Origin: Deferribacteres bacterium
GTDB lineage: Bacteria; Zhuqueibacterota; Zhuqueibacteria; Zhuqueibacterales; Geothermadaptataceae
Length of the DNA stretch: 64,000 nt
Direction of reading: 5' to 3'
NCBI GenBank assembly: GCA_020633675.1
Contig: JACKDE010000005.1
Span: forward strand, 248,001 to 312,000
In this document: piece after piece, positions 1 to 8,004 of the stretch
How positions within the stretch are numbered: the first letter of the stretch is position 1
Layout: each line of letters opens with the position of its first letter
Notes under the pieces: generated by a model
Told to the model about the DNA's origin: nothing
Databases searched by the model: none
What the model saw: only the letters and a program-made list of their open reading frames with translations
Program-made: the position numbers and the translations under genes

Positions 1-918
1 GAGCTAAATAATCCGAGCTCGGCGATGATACGCAGCGCCCGCGAGCTCAAAAAAAACGTGCGCACCGCGCCGTCAGCCGTGCTGCGCATCGTTTCAGCAG
101 GACTCTCAGCACAGCAAATGAAGGCCGTGAATGCGCTATTGCTGGCCAAAATCGAACAACAGCATGCGTCAGAGAGCATATCACTGATGCAAAAGACCGC
201 ACAAATCGATGAAATGGCGGATTGGCTCGAATCCCATGGTCTCGAAGATGGCTATGGCATTGCCGAAACCTTGTTCGAGTGCCAATTTACTTTAACAGAG
301 TTAGAGACGCTTCTCGATACGATTTCCGAAGACCATGTCGCTGCGGTGGTTGGCTGGATGAACGATGTACTTACCTCCGAAAAACTGGTACAGGACATCG
401 ATGACGCCGCTGCCCGAATCGCTGACCTGGTGAACGCGGTTAAAACCTATACCCATCTGGATAAAGCACCCGACAAGCAACCAACCGAAATCAGGCAAGG
501 CCTTACCAGCACGCTGACGATGCTCAATCATAAACTCAAGAGCAAGAATATTCAGGTTGAGCTGAATGTACCGGATGAAGTGCCCGGTATCCACGCTTTT
601 ATCGGCGAACTGAACCAGGTCTGGACCAACATTATCGACAATGCCATTGACGCGATGGACAAAGATGGCAAGCTCGAAATCACAGCAGCCAGAGATGGTG
701 AGTCTGTTCTGGTGACCATCGCCGATAACGGTTGTGGCATTTCCGAGGAGCATCAGGCACACATATTCGATCCATTTTTTACCACCAAAAGCGTGGGAGA
801 AGGTACTGGCCTGGGGTTGGATATTGTGCATAAAATTGTCCAGCACCACAATGGCTATATCAAAGTCAGCTCCAGGCCGGGAAGAACCGAATTCCGCATT
901 TCCCTGCCGATTAAATGA
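1..918 (+). CDS. Sensor histidine kinase, C-terminal part (5' end outside window)
   Basis: The reading frame is open to the first base, so this is the C-terminal part of a longer kinase. The first residues read ELNNPSSA, which matches the H-box HELNNPxxA of kinases that usually carry an N-terminal cyclic-nucleotide-binding domain; the phosphoacceptor His would be the codon just before the window. The HATPase_c domain follows: N box NIIDNAIDAM, G1 box DNGCGIS, F box FDPFFTTK and G2 box GTGLGLDIV, all intact. The next gene encodes a receiver fused to a flavoprotein and starts 54 bp downstream, so the two probably form a two-component pair. The ATG at base 25 is only an internal Met. Kinase assignment is firm; the missing sensor domain is an inference. 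Confidence 0.9.
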   Translation, partial: ELNNPSSAMIRSARELKKNVRTAPSAVLRIVSAGLSAQQMKAVNALLLAKIEQQHASESISLMQKTAQIDEMADWLESHGLEDGYGIAETLFECQFTLTELETLLDTISEDHVAAVVGWMNDVLTSEKLVQDIDDAAARIADLVNAVKTYTHLDKAPDKQPTEIRQGLTSTLTMLNHKLKSKNIQVELNVPDEVPGIHAFIGELNQVWTNIIDNAIDAMDKDGKLEITAARDGESVLVTIADNGCGISEEHQAHIFDPFFTTKSVGEGTGLGLDIVHKIVQHHNGYIKVSSRPGRTEFRISLPIK

Positions 919-972
919 ACAACTCCTTAATGAATCCAGATCATTTGCAACCAAGTATAGACCCTACTAAAA

Positions 973-2649
973 GTGAGTGAGCCTTCAATGAAAAAACCAA
1001 TTATTTTTGCTATCGACGACGATCCACAGGTTTTGAACGCGATTGCCAGAGATATCAGAAATGCCTACAGAAAAGAATATCGCATCATCCACACCGAATC
1101 GCCCAATCAGGCGTTAGCAACCCTGCGTGAACTGAAGCAAAAAAACGAAACGGTCGCCATGTTTGTGACCGATCAGCGCATGCCGGAAATGCTGGGTGTC
1201 GACTTTCTCGAGCGGGCAAAGGCGCTCTATCCCGAGGCCAAACGGATTCTATTGACGGCCTATTCGGATATCGAAGCAGCGATCAAGGCCATCAATACGG
1301 TGCAGTTGGATTACTATCTGATGAAACCCTGGGATCCACCGGAAGAAAAGCTCTATCCGGTGTTGAGCGACCAGTTGGATACATGGCAAGCCGGCTACCG
1401 GCCTGAATTTGAAGGTCTGAAATTGATCGGATTTCAATGGTCGCCAAAGTCCCATTTGCTGAAGGATTTTTTGGCCGGCAATCTAATTCCGTATCAATGG
1501 CTCGACATCGAGACCGATAGCAAAGCCGCGGAATTGCAAAAGCTGCATCGCATTTCCAATGATGCCCTGCCAGCGGTTGTTTTCGAGGATGGCGCGTTCG
1601 CGTTGAATCCGACACCGGTTGCCATTGCCGAAAAGATCGGGCTCAAATCGATCGCGTCGGAGAAGATGTACGATGTCGTCATCGTCGGTGCCGGGCCGGC
1701 GGGATTGGCGGCAGCAGTTTACGGCGCCTCCGAGGGCTTAAAAACCTTGCTGATCGAAAAACGCGCTCCCGGTGGGCAAGCTGGCACCAGCTCAAGAATC
1801 GAAAACTATCTCGGCTTTCCGTCGGGATTGAGCGGAGCCGAGTTGACACATCGTGCAGTGGCGCAGGCACGGCGTCTCGGCGCGGAAATCGTCTCCCCGC
1901 AGGAAGTGGTGAATATCGATCTGCAGGCCAACTACAAAAGGTTGGCGCTTTCCGACGGCTCGGAAATCAACAGCCGCAGCATCGTTATTGCCACTGGCGT
2001 GAACTACCGTCAACTCGAGGCAAAGGGCATCGATGACTACACCGGCGCAGGCATTTATTATGGCGCTGCCACCACTGAAGCCAAAGCTTGTCTCAACCAG
2101 GATGTGTATGTCGTTGGCGGTGGTAACTCGGCAGGACAGGCAGCCATGTATTTATCCAATTTTGCCCGTCAGGTCAATATCGTCATTCGGCGACCCGATT
2201 TGAGCGCGACCATGTCGCAGTATCTCATCGAACAGATCAGCCAAACGTCGAATATCGCTATCATCGGAAACGCAACCGTTGTCGAAGCCTCGGGGAATGG
2301 CCAGCTGGAGGAGATCGTGCTGGAAAACATCCAAACCGGCGAGCAGCAGCATGTACCGGCAGCAGCCCTGTACATTTTCATCGGCGCCAGGCCGTTTACG
2401 GACTGGGTTAAATTGGACATCATCAAAGACGCACGCGGCTTCATCGAAACCGGCAGTGACTTACAGCGCCATGCTGATTTCAGGAAAATATGGAAGCTGG
2501 AACGCGAACCATTTCTGCTTGAAACGTGTTGTCCCGGCATTTTTGCCGCCGGAGACGTCAGAGCCGGCGCCATGAACCGCATTGCTTCCGCAGTGGGTGA
2601 GGGGGCCATGTCCATTAAATTTGTCCACGAGTATCTGGCGGGGGTATAA
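973..2649 (+). CDS. Fused response regulator / thioredoxin reductase-like flavoprotein
   Basis: Three modules are visible. Residues 8-130 are a receiver with the acidic patch (IDDD), phosphoacceptor Asp67 in TDQRMP and the Lys in MKPW. Residues 150-225 look like a Trx-fold segment (GFQWSPKSHLL) with no CxxC. Residues 232-558 are a class II pyridine nucleotide-disulfide reductase with FAD motif GAGPAGLAA, NADPH motif GGGNSAGQA and the C-terminal GIFAAGDVR signature. The redox CxxC of thioredoxin reductase is replaced by GAAT near residues 364-367, so despite the usual name it should not reduce thioredoxin directly. It follows the kinase and is probably its output. GTG 973 or ATG 988 could start it; neither has a strong ribosome site. 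Confidence 0.9.
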   Translation: MSEPSMKKPIIFAIDDDPQVLNAIARDIRNAYRKEYRIIHTESPNQALATLRELKQKNETVAMFVTDQRMPEMLGVDFLERAKALYPEAKRILLTAYSDIEAAIKAINTVQLDYYLMKPWDPPEEKLYPVLSDQLDTWQAGYRPEFEGLKLIGFQWSPKSHLLKDFLAGNLIPYQWLDIETDSKAAELQKLHRISNDALPAVVFEDGAFALNPTPVAIAEKIGLKSIASEKMYDVVIVGAGPAGLAAAVYGASEGLKTLLIEKRAPGGQAGTSSRIENYLGFPSGLSGAELTHRAVAQARRLGAEIVSPQEVVNIDLQANYKRLALSDGSEINSRSIVIATGVNYRQLEAKGIDDYTGAGIYYGAATTEAKACLNQDVYVVGGGNSAGQAAMYLSNFARQVNIVIRRPDLSATMSQYLIEQISQTSNIAIIGNATVVEASGNGQLEEIVLENIQTGEQQHVPAAALYIFIGARPFTDWVKLDIIKDARGFIETGSDLQRHADFRKIWKLEREPFLLETCCPGIFAAGDVRAGAMNRIASAVGEGAMSIKFVHEYLAGV

Positions 2650-3139
2650 AGGTGTTCTCTGCTGACCTCAACTTTGGAGCTGACGATACTGGCATGAATT
2701 GCATTTGTGACCTTCGCCCGCGGCAAGAAGTCCAATTTGCTTGACCATAAAATGATTGACATTTTCGAATTGGATCGTCATTTTGGTTTTCCATCATGTC
2801 ACGGGGAGCATGCTTTTACAGAGCACCTTCCAAACAGGAGTTAACTGCGGAATAAAATCGAATTTCGAGTAGACATGCAGTGAAACATTTATGCAGATGC
2901 CAGCACGACGATGGGATGCACGCATGTGCTTAACAAACGCAGTTTGGGTATGCGCAGCCCAACGGACAAGCGATGAAGTAGCAGGATAAACAACAGTATT
3001 AAGCCACAAGCAAATCTGTCGTTTAATGCCAACATTTTTTGCAGAAAATCATAGGACAACATTCATAAAAATAACAACCTAACGAAAATCATTAAATTTG
3101 TGATAAACGACAGCACCTGTCGGATAATATCGGAAAAAG
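2650..3139. other. Intergenic region with inverted repeats
   Basis: No convincing gene. The segment 3015-3149 holds CTGTCGTTTA (3015), its exact inverse TAAACGACAG (about 3102) and a third related copy GTGTCGTTTA (about 3140), so the DNA just upstream of the next ORF can fold into alternative hairpins. The minus strand at 2668-2781 has a 37-codon ORF ending in HKCNSCQYRQLQS; it is too short to call. Confidence 0.5.
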
Positions 3140-3688
3140 GTGTCGTTTAATACTATTTTAGCAGGCTGGAAACACAGTAATGGGATGTTGAAGGCGATGA
3201 ATGAGAAACCAAATATAGTTAATTTTATTGACGAACGAGCAAGCGAAAAACTCCACTTGGTGCTTCGTGGTCACTTATATCTCGAATACCTGCTCAACGA
3301 GATTGTCGACAAGAAAACAGACAACCCGACCGCTCTTCAGTCACTGAACTTCGGATTTTACAAGAAGGTCAAATACCTTCTTGCTATCGGTGTGATAGAT
3401 GATCAATTTTCTGAGCTGCTCTTGTTCTTTAACAGTATTCGCAACTCCTACGCCCACAAACTCCACTATGACTTGGATTTTGATGTGGTATTTGAACTCG
3501 TCTCTAAAGCTTCGGCAGCAGGCGTTGATTTCAGCGATGAAACTATTTTCCAAGATCGCGCTCTTAGCAAAGAATGGTATGGAACATTCGGCGTTCTTCA
3601 CGAAGTCATATCAAACACATTTCAAGATTTGGTGTGGCAAAATGAAGATATATTTACACAAGATGAGATTTCAGAATTCTTAGGGTGA
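3140..3688 (+). CDS. Hypothetical HEPN-like protein, possible integron cassette gene
   Basis: No family is recognised with certainty. The protein is helical, acidic and soluble, and contains RNSYAH (R101 to H106), which fits the R-x4-6-H motif of HEPN nucleases and of related DUF4145/MltR-like helical proteins. The DNA is clearly more AT-rich than its neighbours. An attC-like palindrome begins about 95 bp after the stop, so the gene may be a captured cassette. The start is unsure: GTG 3140 gives 182 residues, while ATG 3185 or ATG 3197 gives 167 or 163 and would leave the upstream inverted repeats non-coding. HEPN proteins often act as toxins or antiphage nucleases, but that function is not shown here. 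Confidence 0.6.
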   Translation: MSFNTILAGWKHSNGMLKAMNEKPNIVNFIDERASEKLHLVLRGHLYLEYLLNEIVDKKTDNPTALQSLNFGFYKKVKYLLAIGVIDDQFSELLLFFNSIRNSYAHKLHYDLDFDVVFELVSKASAAGVDFSDETIFQDRALSKEWYGTFGVLHEVISNTFQDLVWQNEDIFTQDEISEFLG

Positions 3689-3782
3689 ACGGATTTCGCG
3701 GAATAGCTGTTTGCCTGTCAATTAATCGTGCCGCCAAAATCATAAGCTTTGTAGTTCAACGGAGTCTTCTCAACAACACGGC

Positions 3783-3908
3783 CCCTAACAAATCAATGCA
3801 CGCGAATTGCTATGCCGCTTTACATTGAAACTGGTTGGGCCTGCGGCGGTGCGTTGAGATTGCGCGTGGTTTCACTGGCCCACAATCGCGTGATTTCAAG
3901 CGTTATAC
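3783..3908 (+). repeat. attC-like long imperfect palindrome
   Basis: The left arm has CTAAC, a 9-base spacer and CACGCGA. The right arm has TCGCGTG, a 9-base spacer ending TCAAGC, and GTTATAC. The two 7-base inner boxes pair perfectly, the outer boxes pair over TAAC/GTTA, and the 9/9 spacers match classical integron attC sites. An inner TGAAAC/GTTTCA pair extends the fold. Total length of 126 bp is within the attC range. No integrase or second site was found nearby. Confidence 0.5.
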
Positions 3909-3943
3909 TGCACGCCAGGCGCTGAGAAAGAATTGGATATAAA

Positions 3944-4582
3944 ATGGAAAACATGTTGCTCCACGCTGTAACCGTATTTATGGGATTCTTTGCCATAATG
4001 AATCCCATCGCAAATGTCCCGATTTTTCTCAGCCTCACAAGTGGCAATGATGAACAGACAATTGCGGCCGTGGCGTTAAGATCGTTAACACTGGCATTTC
4101 TGATCGTTACATTATTTTCGGTGGCTGGAAAGGTGATCTTTGAATTATTTGGCCTCACTCTGCCCGCATTTCAAATTACCGGGGGATTGGTTGTCTTTCT
4201 CATAGGTTTTCATATGCTGCAAGGTAGTCACTCGAGTGTTCAGCACCCAAGTGAAGAGGACAAACAGAAATCCCGGGAAGCAGTGCTCGGTGTTGCGGTA
4301 TCTCCATTGGCGATGCCGATACTCGCCGGTCCGGGAACCATAGCAACTGCAATGAATTTCTCGGCAGGTGGTGGCCTGATGGAAGTGGTCGTGACAATCG
4401 CTATGTTTGCTGTGCTTTGTGCGGTCACCTATGTACTTTTTGTCTTTGGAGAGAAATTTGTTACGTACATCGGAGCGAGTGCTTTGGGAGTCGTCACGCG
4501 TATGATGGGCCTAATCCTCGCTGTAATTGGGACACAGATGGTGATAAAAGGGTTGCATGGGGCTTCTGAACTTGCGGGGTGA
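3944..4582 (+). CDS. MarC family integral membrane protein
   Basis: The 212 residues form about six hydrophobic helices with the typical MarC/UPF0056 features: FFAIMNPIANVPIFL near the N-terminus, SPLAMPILAGPGTIATAM after the central loop, and GLILAVIGTQMVIKG near the C-terminus. It sits in the inner membrane. The family was once linked to multiple antibiotic resistance, but its substrate is unresolved, so no transport role is claimed. Length is normal. The gene stands alone, between an attC-like palindrome and a MITE-like repeat. Confidence 0.9.
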   Translation: MENMLLHAVTVFMGFFAIMNPIANVPIFLSLTSGNDEQTIAAVALRSLTLAFLIVTLFSVAGKVIFELFGLTLPAFQITGGLVVFLIGFHMLQGSHSSVQHPSEEDKQKSREAVLGVAVSPLAMPILAGPGTIATAMNFSAGGGLMEVVVTIAMFAVLCAVTYVLFVFGEKFVTYIGASALGVVTRMMGLILAVIGTQMVIKGLHGASELAG

Positions 4583-4591
4583 TTCATTATA

Positions 4592-4729
4592 TTAACGTGA
4601 GTTCGATCTAAGAAAACCAGAATACGTTTTGTGCAAAACACATCTTATTCCCCCTTTGAAGGGGGACTTTAAGAAGTCGAAGCACAATTATTGTATTCTG
4701 CCTTTTACATCGAATTCAGGTTAGATTAA
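4592..4729. repeat. MITE-like palindromic element, family 1, copy A
   Basis: The left end TTAACGTGAGTTCGATCTAA is inverted at the right end as TTACATCGAATTCAGGTTAGATTAA with few mismatches. A second inner pair (CAGAATAC near 4617 and GTATTCTG near 4693) continues the fold. A related element with the same ends lies at 13777-13934. No coding capacity. Confidence 0.65.
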
Positions 4730-4950
4730 CCAACGGCGGGAGCTTTCTTTGCGCGGTATTACAATCGGCATTGATTCAGACAGGCAATTCCACTGTGCTC
4801 CTTTGCCAGCCGGTTATCTGAAACGGATAGTTTGTGCAAAAAGGAAGGATAATCCAGGCAGCCGCCAGCGCTCTCCCTCGCCAGGCTTTGATTTTTAGCA
4901 AACAGGGAGAATTCCCCCTGTTTGCCGTTCACCAGATTACTTGAAGCCCT
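4730..4950. other. Intergenic region with hairpin downstream of fabI
   Basis: Non-coding. A hairpin at 4898-4925 pairs GCAAACAGGG with CCCTGTTTGC. It lies 26 bp past the fabI stop and may act as a terminator, although no clear T-run follows on the minus strand. Confidence 0.4.
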
Positions 4951-5778
4951 CTACTTCTTCTCCCCGTACAACGCCTCCAGCAAAGCATCACTGATGCCCA
5001 TGGTGCTGAAGCCGCCATCGTGAAACAAATTTTGCATGGTGACTTTGCGCGTCAGGTCGGAGAGCAGCGACACCACGTAATCAGCGCAGTCTTCGGCTGT
5101 GGCATTGCCGAGTGGCGCAATTTTCTCGGCAAAATCATACAGCGCATCGAAACCGGCGATGCCGGTACCGGCGGTGGTTTTGGTCGGGCTCTGCGAAACG
5201 GTGTTGACGCGCGCGCCGATATGGCCGAGTCGTGAACCGAAACTGCGCGCAATGCTCTCCAGCAAGGCCTTGGCATCGCCCATGTCTGAATAGCTCGAAA
5301 ATGTGCGCTGCGCACCGATATAACTCAGGCCGACAATACTCGCACCATTCGCCAGCGCATCCTGTTTCAATGCTTCCGCCATCACCCGGTGGAACGACAA
5401 TGCCGACACGTCGAGCGTCTTGTGGTACCAATCGTAGTTCAGTTCGGTATAGCCTTTGTTCTTGCGCACATTCGGTGACATACCGATGCTGTGCACGATA
5501 AAATCGATTTGACCATATTTTTCTTTCAGCTCGGCAAACGTCTTTTGCAAATCTTCTTCGGAAGTGGCATCGCAAACGATCAGCGGGGCATCGCCGCACT
5601 GCTTGGCCAATTCCGGCACATTCCCCAACCGCAGCGCCACTTTGATATTGGAGATGGCGAATTCCGCACCTTCGCGATAAGCAGCCAGCGCAATCTGCCA
5701 GGCGATGCTGTTTTCATCCAGCGGCCCAAAGATGATCCCCTTTTTCCCCTTCAATAGCCCGTAGCTTTTCTCGCTCAT
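4951..5778 (-). CDS. fabI: Enoyl-[acyl-carrier-protein] reductase (NADH) FabI
   Basis: Catalyses the last reduction of each fatty-acid elongation cycle in the cytoplasm. This is a short-chain dehydrogenase of the FabI class. The nucleotide-binding segment GPLDENSIAWQIA is near the N-terminus, SIGMSPN follows, and the catalytic set is SYIGAQRTFSSYSDMGDAK, where Tyr and Lys stand in the Y-x6-K arrangement. SQSPTKTTAGTGI corresponds to the mobile substrate loop. The start at 5778 (MSEKSYG) is preferred over 5784 because AAGGAG lies seven bases upstream of it. Monocistronic as far as can be seen. About 275 residues, slightly longer than typical FabI. Confidence 0.95.
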   Translation of the reverse strand: MSEKSYGLLKGKKGIIFGPLDENSIAWQIALAAYREGAEFAISNIKVALRLGNVPELAKQCGDAPLIVCDATSEEDLQKTFAELKEKYGQIDFIVHSIGMSPNVRKNKGYTELNYDWYHKTLDVSALSFHRVMAEALKQDALANGASIVGLSYIGAQRTFSSYSDMGDAKALLESIARSFGSRLGHIGARVNTVSQSPTKTTAGTGIAGFDALYDFAEKIAPLGNATAEDCADYVVSLLSDLTRKVTMQNLFHDGGFSTMGISDALLEALYGEKK

Positions 5779-6039
5779 AAACATGCTCCTTTTCCCTGTT
5801 TTATGGTTTTTGTATGATTGATTTAAAATTTATGCTTGGTAGGACAGCGACCGATGCAAACAAATTCAGGCGCGATCGTTCGTTACAGCGTTTCCACGAC
5901 GATGAAAGTTCGACGCTCAAATCAAGGCTTTGAAGATAAAATAATCCGCAAACGGTCGCAAGGTTTATTTTGCCAGCCGCCTGGCTTGCACAAAATGGCC
6001 AGGTTTGCATTTGCTTACATGATGAAGGATAGGCGTGGG

Positions 6040-6837
6040 TCAGCGCAGGAGTTTCTCGCGATTGTTCATGCCGCGCAGCGCAGCAAAAAGCATCGCGAAG
6101 GAAAGCACCAGCACGCTGATTTTATTTTGCCACGTCCACACCACCCAGGTGGCGGGATCGATCTCGCGTGGCAATTCGTAGGGATTGAAGAACAGCATAT
6201 AGCGATAAAAACCGCTCTCTTCCATAAAGGTATTGATAATCAGCAACAAAAAGATGAAGATGCCCGCCACCATGCCTGCGGCGAGGGCGCTGCGGAATTT
6301 CACGGAAAAGTAGAGCGTCATATTGCCGATAAAAAAGACCGGCACGAACACATGGAATGTGGCGCCCCAAATTGGCAAGTCGGTGAAGGTAAAATAGGTC
6401 AGAACGCTCAATGCCAGCGCCATGAGGAAAATGGTGATATTCAGCGAAACGGTGCGCAGCAACCAGACTTTGTAGCGCGAACCGGCGGTGGTAAACATGC
6501 CTTCCAGCGTGCGTTTTTCCTTTTCGCCGCTGATCAAAAACATATTCATCAGCACGGCAAGGACGACGAGCGGAAAAGCAAGCAGCTCGTTGACCACCCC
6601 ATTCTGGGTCACACGGCTGACCACGTCATCGTGATAATTTTCAACATAGCGCAGCACCAGGTAAACCAACTCGCCGAGCAATACCCACAGCAATTTTTGT
6701 GAAAACATCAGAGATGCCTGTAGCCGAAACACCTCCCAGGCAACCCGGATTTTGGACGAGATGGTCAGCTCGGAAAATTTTTCATGCGCGCTGGCACTGT
6801 GTGCCATCACAACGCTGCGGAGATCGGTTTGATTCAT
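6040..6837 (-). CDS. ABC-2 type transporter permease-like membrane protein
   Basis: The 265-residue protein has a cytoplasmic N-terminus and about six hydrophobic helices. After the second helix comes ISGEKEKRTLEGMFTTAGSR, the conserved E-E-R-G/T-LE stretch of ABC-2 permeases that contacts the ATPase. The remaining helices and the short C-terminal tail fit the family. No ATPase gene lies next to it, so the partner must be encoded elsewhere, or the gene has been separated from its operon. It is 91 bp downstream of the TolB-like gene on the same strand. Substrate is unknown. Confidence 0.75.
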   Translation of the reverse strand: MNQTDLRSVVMAHSASAHEKFSELTISSKIRVAWEVFRLQASLMFSQKLLWVLLGELVYLVLRYVENYHDDVVSRVTQNGVVNELLAFPLVVLAVLMNMFLISGEKEKRTLEGMFTTAGSRYKVWLLRTVSLNITIFLMALALSVLTYFTFTDLPIWGATFHVFVPVFFIGNMTLYFSVKFRSALAAGMVAGIFIFLLLIINTFMEESGFYRYMLFFNPYELPREIDPATWVVWTWQNKISVLVLSFAMLFAALRGMNNREKLLR

Positions 6838-6928
6838 ATCCGTTCCCAGGAATGAAATTTTTTAAAACGCCCGACAGATTTATTAGCACTCTCGGCAGTT
6901 GCATCATCAGGCTACACCGTGTGGCAAG

Positions 6929-7807
6929 CTATTTGTCGGCACAAAGGTGATGGCAGTTTTTCACAAATGATGGTGAATAATTATAATCGGAAAATGTAAT
7001 TTGACGTTGATTCGAACCATCCTGATTCATCACCCAAATATGGTGATTCCTGCGCTTGTCGCCGCGCTCAAAGACGATTGTTTTCCCATCCGGTGCCCAT
7101 CTGGCGCGCATATCCTGCAGCGGATTTTCGGTCAGCCGTTGACGCCCCGAGCCATCGATTGCTATTTTGAAAATTTCATCATTTTCTTTGATTTCGCTGT
7201 AGAATAGAATGCTTTTGCCGTCGGGCGAAACTTGCGGCATAAATTTGTTGTCCAAACCTTGCGTAATAACCGTCTTGTTTGCGCCATCAGCATCCATGCT
7301 TAAAAGCTGATAAACACCTTTGACCTGCGAAGAATAGTATATTTTATGATCCTCACCCCAGAACGGTTGTGTGTCCTGGCCGGGACTTTGGCTCAAATTG
7401 ATCGGATTGGAGCCATCCTGATTCATCGTATAAATTTCTGCATTGCCATCCCGGCCGGACACAAACGCGATTTTCCCGCCATCGGGTGACCAGCAGGGTG
7501 CATAATCGGCATTGCCGGCGTTGGTCAATTGCCTGAACGCGCCATTGCCCAAATCCATCAGCCAAATCTTCCACCAGCCAACGCGCTCCGAAGCGAATGC
7601 GATAAACCGGCCATCGGGTGAAAGCACCGGGCTGCTGTCTTTCCGGCCATGATCGGTGATTTGACGCAAGCCATTTTGCTGTGTGTAGAGATAGAGATTA
7701 TCGTTGTTGTTGATTTGTTTTGTAAAGAGAATCGGGTAATCCTGGGCAAACAGCTGAGTGAAACTCAACATCATTAAAATGGCGAACGAAAAAAATAATT
7801 TAAACAT
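6929..7807 (-). CDS. TolB-like beta-propeller protein, exported
   Basis: An N-terminal signal peptide (MFKLFFSFAILMMLSFTQLFA, cleavage near AQDYP) is followed by a propeller of WD40-like PD40 repeats. Repeats visible include SPDGRFIAFAS, SPDGGKIAFVS, SPDGKSILFYS and APDGKTIVFERG, each with the alternating D-G and I-W/Y-M blade pattern (for example IWVMNQDGSN). It is shorter than Escherichia coli TolB and lacks the TolB N-terminal domain, so it is a TolB/DPP-propeller relative rather than TolB itself. The start is supported by GGAG seven bases upstream. Probably periplasmic; ligand unknown. Confidence 0.85.
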   Translation of the reverse strand: MFKLFFSFAILMMLSFTQLFAQDYPILFTKQINNNDNLYLYTQQNGLRQITDHGRKDSSPVLSPDGRFIAFASERVGWWKIWLMDLGNGAFRQLTNAGNADYAPCWSPDGGKIAFVSGRDGNAEIYTMNQDGSNPINLSQSPGQDTQPFWGEDHKIYYSSQVKGVYQLLSMDADGANKTVITQGLDNKFMPQVSPDGKSILFYSEIKENDEIFKIAIDGSGRQRLTENPLQDMRARWAPDGKTIVFERGDKRRNHHIWVMNQDGSNQRQITFSDYNYSPSFVKNCHHLCADK

Positions 7808-8004
7808 CCAAGGCTCCAGTTTGTAAATGCAAGTTCATAGATGGCCGCAGCAATTTGGGAAATTCTTGCCAAAACAACAATTCTTTCTTTCGCAATGTTA
7901 AGCGGATAGTTGCAAAACTTTTGCTCAATCTCAAATAAAAACGGCTGGCCGCACCAATTTGCTGTGCAACCAGCCGTTGTAAAAGACTCTCCTTGCGCAG
8001 GACA

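Noticed and set aside
301..954. Minus-strand ORF of 217 codons inside the histidine kinase
   Set aside because: It is the antisense of the kinase reading frame, which has all ATPase motifs. No ribosome site or family similarity.
2668..2781. Minus-strand 37-codon ORF ending HKCNSCQYRQLQS
   Set aside because: It has a Cys pair but is too short, lacks a ribosome site and matches no known small zinc protein.
4592..4729. Second integron attC site after marC
   Set aside because: It pairs almost end to end without the unpaired 9-base spacers, and a copy sits at 13.8 kb far from any cassette, so a MITE-like repeat explains it better.
5836..6702. Plus-strand ORF of 288 codons
   Set aside because: It lies antisense to the ABC-2 permease and is His/Gln-rich, as expected for a mirror of hydrophobic codons.
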